Positions 5,690 through 7,170 of a stretch of DNA of 7,170 nt are shown here, piece after piece (position 1 is the stretch's first letter; each line of letters begins with the position of its first letter). Made by a program: the position numbers and the translations under genes. The stretch is from an uncultured Veillonella sp. (GTDB lineage: Bacteria > Bacillota > Negativicutes > Veillonellales > Veillonellaceae): positions 1 through 7,170 of the forward strand of contig URQX01000084.1 in NCBI GenBank assembly GCA_900550175.1. Reading direction: 5' to 3'. The notes under the pieces were generated by a model that was not told where the DNA came from, did not search any database, and worked only from the letters and a program-made list of their open reading frames with translations.

Positions 5690-6187
5690 CTATTTATGTT
5701 TCGCTTCAAGATCAAGCATGTATTTCTTGCGTTCAATACCGCCAGCATAGCCAGTTAATTTTCCATTACTACCAATCACACGATGACATGGAATGATAAT
5801 AGATATAGGATTATGTCCTACGGCACCGCCCACAGCTTGAGCAGACATTTTATCTTTACCTTGCTGTTTTGCAATCTCTTTACCTATATCTCCATATGTT
5901 GTAGTTTTACCGTAAGGTATGGTTTGTAATATGGACCATACAGACTTACGGAACTCTGTCCCCTCTAACTGAATCGGTGGTGTAATAAAAGGCTTTTTAC
6001 CATTAAAGTATTGGTCTAACCACATAATAGTTACTTCAAATGGACCTGTTAGCTGCTCTATATACTCCGCATCATCATAACTTGGTGCATGATCTTCATC
6101 GATAAAAAATAAATCTGTTAAGTATGATAATGTACCAAGCATAACCATAGTTCCTAATGGGCTTTCATAGGTGTATTTATAATTCAT
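5690..6187 (-). CDS. ogt: Methylated-DNA--[protein]-cysteine S-methyltransferase
   Basis: This 165-residue suicide repair protein transfers the alkyl group from O6-alkylguanine (and O4-alkylthymine) in DNA to its own cysteine. The acceptor site is I-P-C-H-R-V-I-G (132-139) with Cys134. Upstream is the wing/helix-turn-helix segment P-Y-G-K-T-T-T-Y-G-D-I (91-101) and A-V-G-G-A-V-G-H-N-P (118-127). Downstream is the G-Y-A-G-G-I-E-R-K-K stretch (146-155). The N-terminal ribonuclease-like domain (about 1-75) is short, as usual for bacterial Ogt. The position of the DNA-intercalating Arg of the human enzyme holds Gln117, which I recall as common in Bacillota homologues. The AAGGAG site is about 10 bases upstream of the ATG. 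The gene follows the macrodomain gene after 102 bp; TTGAAA and TATCAT in that gap are only 15 bp apart, so a separate promoter is uncertain. Confidence 0.95.
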   Translation of the reverse strand: MNYKYTYESPLGTMVMLGTLSYLTDLFFIDEDHAPSYDDAEYIEQLTGPFEVTIMWLDQYFNGKKPFITPPIQLEGTEFRKSVWSILQTIPYGKTTTYGDIGKEIAKQQGKDKMSAQAVGGAVGHNPISIIIPCHRVIGSNGKLTGYAGGIERKKYMLDLEAKHK

Positions 6188-6289
6188 AGTACATTATCTC
6201 CTTCTTAAACTAACAAATCATTCATAACCTTTTTTATGTCATTATTAAATGATACAGTATTTTTATGGATTTCAAAAGGAGTATATTAT

Positions 6290-7069
6290 TTATCCCAATA
6301 ATTTATTGTAGATGTCATAATCTATATCCTTAAATACATTAAATACCACTTGTATTTTACTATTAGTTTCTTTTAAATAGGTTCGTACCGTATCTATGGC
6401 AATCTGTGCTGCTTCTTCATTAGGGAATCTAAACTCACCAGTAGAAATACAACAGAATGCAATGGAGTGTAAGTTATAAGCATTAGCTAGTTGTAAACAG
6501 GATCGATAACACGAAGCTAGTTCATTTCTTTCCTTATCTGTTACCTCATCATCAATAATAGGACCCACCGTATGAATTACATGCTTTGCCGGTAAATTAT
6601 AAGCATAAGTCTTACGAGCCATACCTGTTTTCTCAGGCATCTCCATATACTCAGTCATTCTAGCACATTCCATGCGAAGCTCTATACCAGCAAAGGTATG
6701 AATTTCATTATCGATACACTTATGATTTGGAGCAAAACATCCGAGCAATTGATTGTTGGCTGCATTAACAATAGTATCTACAGATAATCGAGTAATATCT
6801 CCTTGCCACAAATAAATCTGAGGCTCTCGCTCTTCCATATCATGAATTGTGACGATGCCCTTTTCATGGGCCAATATATTTAAATATTCAGACTCTATCT
6901 TCATCCATTCAAGAGACATACCACCAGCAGGACGAATATTACATAAAGATCTAAAGAGAGTAAATTGATCTTCTTCATTCATAGGGATATCTATATGTTC
7001 GTTATTCTTCTCATTGTATTCTGCTACTAAGCCTTCAACCAAATAGCGTAACCGTTCTTGCTGTGTCAT
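6290..7069 (-). CDS. Zinc-dependent macrodomain protein-ADP-ribose hydrolase
   Basis: This 259-residue protein belongs to the zinc-macrodomain class known from Staphylococcus and Streptococcus, which removes ADP-ribose from proteins (the cytosolic counterpart of a mono-ADP-ribosyltransferase such as SirTM). An N-terminal helical extension (about 1-75) precedes the macro fold. The ribose/phosphate motifs are W-Q-G-D-I-T (88-93) and V-N-A-A-N-N (101-106). The zinc segment L-L-G-C-F-A-P-N-H-K-C-I-D (108-120) carries Cys111, His116 and Cys118, followed by H-T-F-A-G (124-128). The substrate loop is I-S-T-G-E-F-R-F-P (208-216). All expected residues are present. The start is supported by AAAAGGAG six bases upstream. 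In pathogens such genes often sit with SirTM, a GcvH-like lipoyl carrier and a lipoate ligase; none is in view here, and the downstream neighbour is ogt. A 15-bp inverted repeat in its leader suggests regulation. Confidence 0.92.
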   Translation of the reverse strand: MTQQERLRYLVEGLVAEYNEKNNEHIDIPMNEEDQFTLFRSLCNIRPAGGMSLEWMKIESEYLNILAHEKGIVTIHDMEEREPQIYLWQGDITRLSVDTIVNAANNQLLGCFAPNHKCIDNEIHTFAGIELRMECARMTEYMEMPEKTGMARKTYAYNLPAKHVIHTVGPIIDDEVTDKERNELASCYRSCLQLANAYNLHSIAFCCISTGEFRFPNEEAAQIAIDTVRTYLKETNSKIQVVFNVFKDIDYDIYNKLLG

Positions 7070-7083
7070 ATGTAACTCCTTTT

Positions 7084-7098
7084 AGTATAGACTATACT
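7084..7098. promoter_or_regulatory. 15-bp inverted repeat in the macrodomain-gene leader
   Basis: AGTATAG and CTATACT flank a single central base. The element lies between the -10 box (7106-7111) and the ribosome site of the macrodomain gene, around the expected transcription start. That is a typical place for a repressor operator; no repressor is identified. Confidence 0.45.
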
Positions 7099-7105
7099 TC
7101 CACCT

Positions 7106-7111
7106 ATTATA
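7106..7111 (-). promoter_or_regulatory. -10 box of the macrodomain gene
   Basis: An exact TATAAT on the minus strand lies 37 bp before the ATG. At 17-bp spacing the -35 region (7129-7134) falls inside a GC-rich hairpin and reads GCCGGT, which is not promoter-like. Either the promoter is weak and activated, or an insertion has separated the -10 from its original -35. Confidence 0.5.
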
Positions 7112-7114
7112 TAA

Positions 7115-7145
7115 CAAAAAAGCTACCCACCGGCTTAGCCGGTGG
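7115..7145 (-). terminator. GC-rich hairpin with U-tract at the right edge
   Basis: CCACCGGC (7127-7134) and GCCGGTGG (7138-7145) form an 8-bp stem with a 3-base loop. On the minus strand the stem is followed by GTAGCTTTTTTG, so it would end a gene that lies beyond the right edge. It is far more GC-rich than its surroundings. A hairpin of this kind is also common at the ends of IS200/IS605-type elements. Confidence 0.75.
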
Positions 7146-7155
7146 TTCTTCTTTA

Positions 7156-7168
7156 CGCCTATAAGGCG
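7156..7168. repeat. second short hairpin at the right edge
   Basis: CGCCT and AGGCG flank ATA, ten bases to the right of the larger hairpin. The pair of adjacent GC-rich hairpins is unlike the rest of the window and may be the subterminal structure of a mobile element or the 3' end of the next gene. Confidence 0.45.
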
Positions 7169-7170
7169 AA

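Overview
The window looks like chromosomal DNA from a low-GC, AT-rich anaerobic member of the Bacillota. Strong AGGAGG-type ribosome sites, short intergenic gaps and the set of protein families fit the Negativicutes, and Veillonella is my best guess. That guess rests on protein style and base composition, not on a marker gene. No rRNA, tRNA, prophage or CRISPR array is visible.

Layout from left to right. (1) Minus strand, 1-1473: a TVP38/TMEM64-type membrane protein, followed 52 bp later by the N-terminal two thirds of a PLP-dependent class I/II aminotransferase that runs off the left edge. The two are probably cotranscribed. (2) 1474-1803: a 330-bp divergent intergenic region with two direct repeats and a perfect 54-bp palindrome, all sharing the core ACCAGTTAAAA. 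Spaced about 52 bp apart, they look like an operator array between the membrane-protein promoter and the next gene. (3) Plus strand, 1804-2196: a FlK-like hot-dog thioesterase with an intact Thr/Glu/His triad. A 23-bp tandem repeat and a bidirectional terminator follow. (4) Minus strand, 2356-3378: branched-chain aminotransferase (ilvE), starting at an internal ATG chosen by its Shine-Dalgarno. (5) Minus strand, 3528-4751: an unrecognised 407-residue protein whose C-terminus carries a small GD-x-V-x-VP-x-G-x-DN module. (6) Plus strand, 4910-5575: a fumarylacetoacetate-hydrolase-family enzyme of the FAHD1/acylpyruvase type, closed by a strong terminator. (7) Minus strand, 5690-7069: a zinc-type macrodomain ADP-ribosyl hydrolase upstream of an O6-methylguanine-DNA methyltransferase. 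(8) The right edge, 7084-7170, holds a 15-bp inverted repeat, a -10 box and two GC-rich hairpins. These end an unseen gene or mark the end of an IS200/IS605-like element.

Functionally the window is mostly housekeeping: amino-acid metabolism (two aminotransferases), metabolite clean-up (thioesterase, acylpyruvase-like enzyme) and damage reversal (methyltransferase, macrodomain hydrolase). The items most worth a second look are the operator-like array at 1563-1716, the unknown protein at 3528-4751, and the zinc macrodomain with no sirtuin or lipoyl-carrier partner in view.
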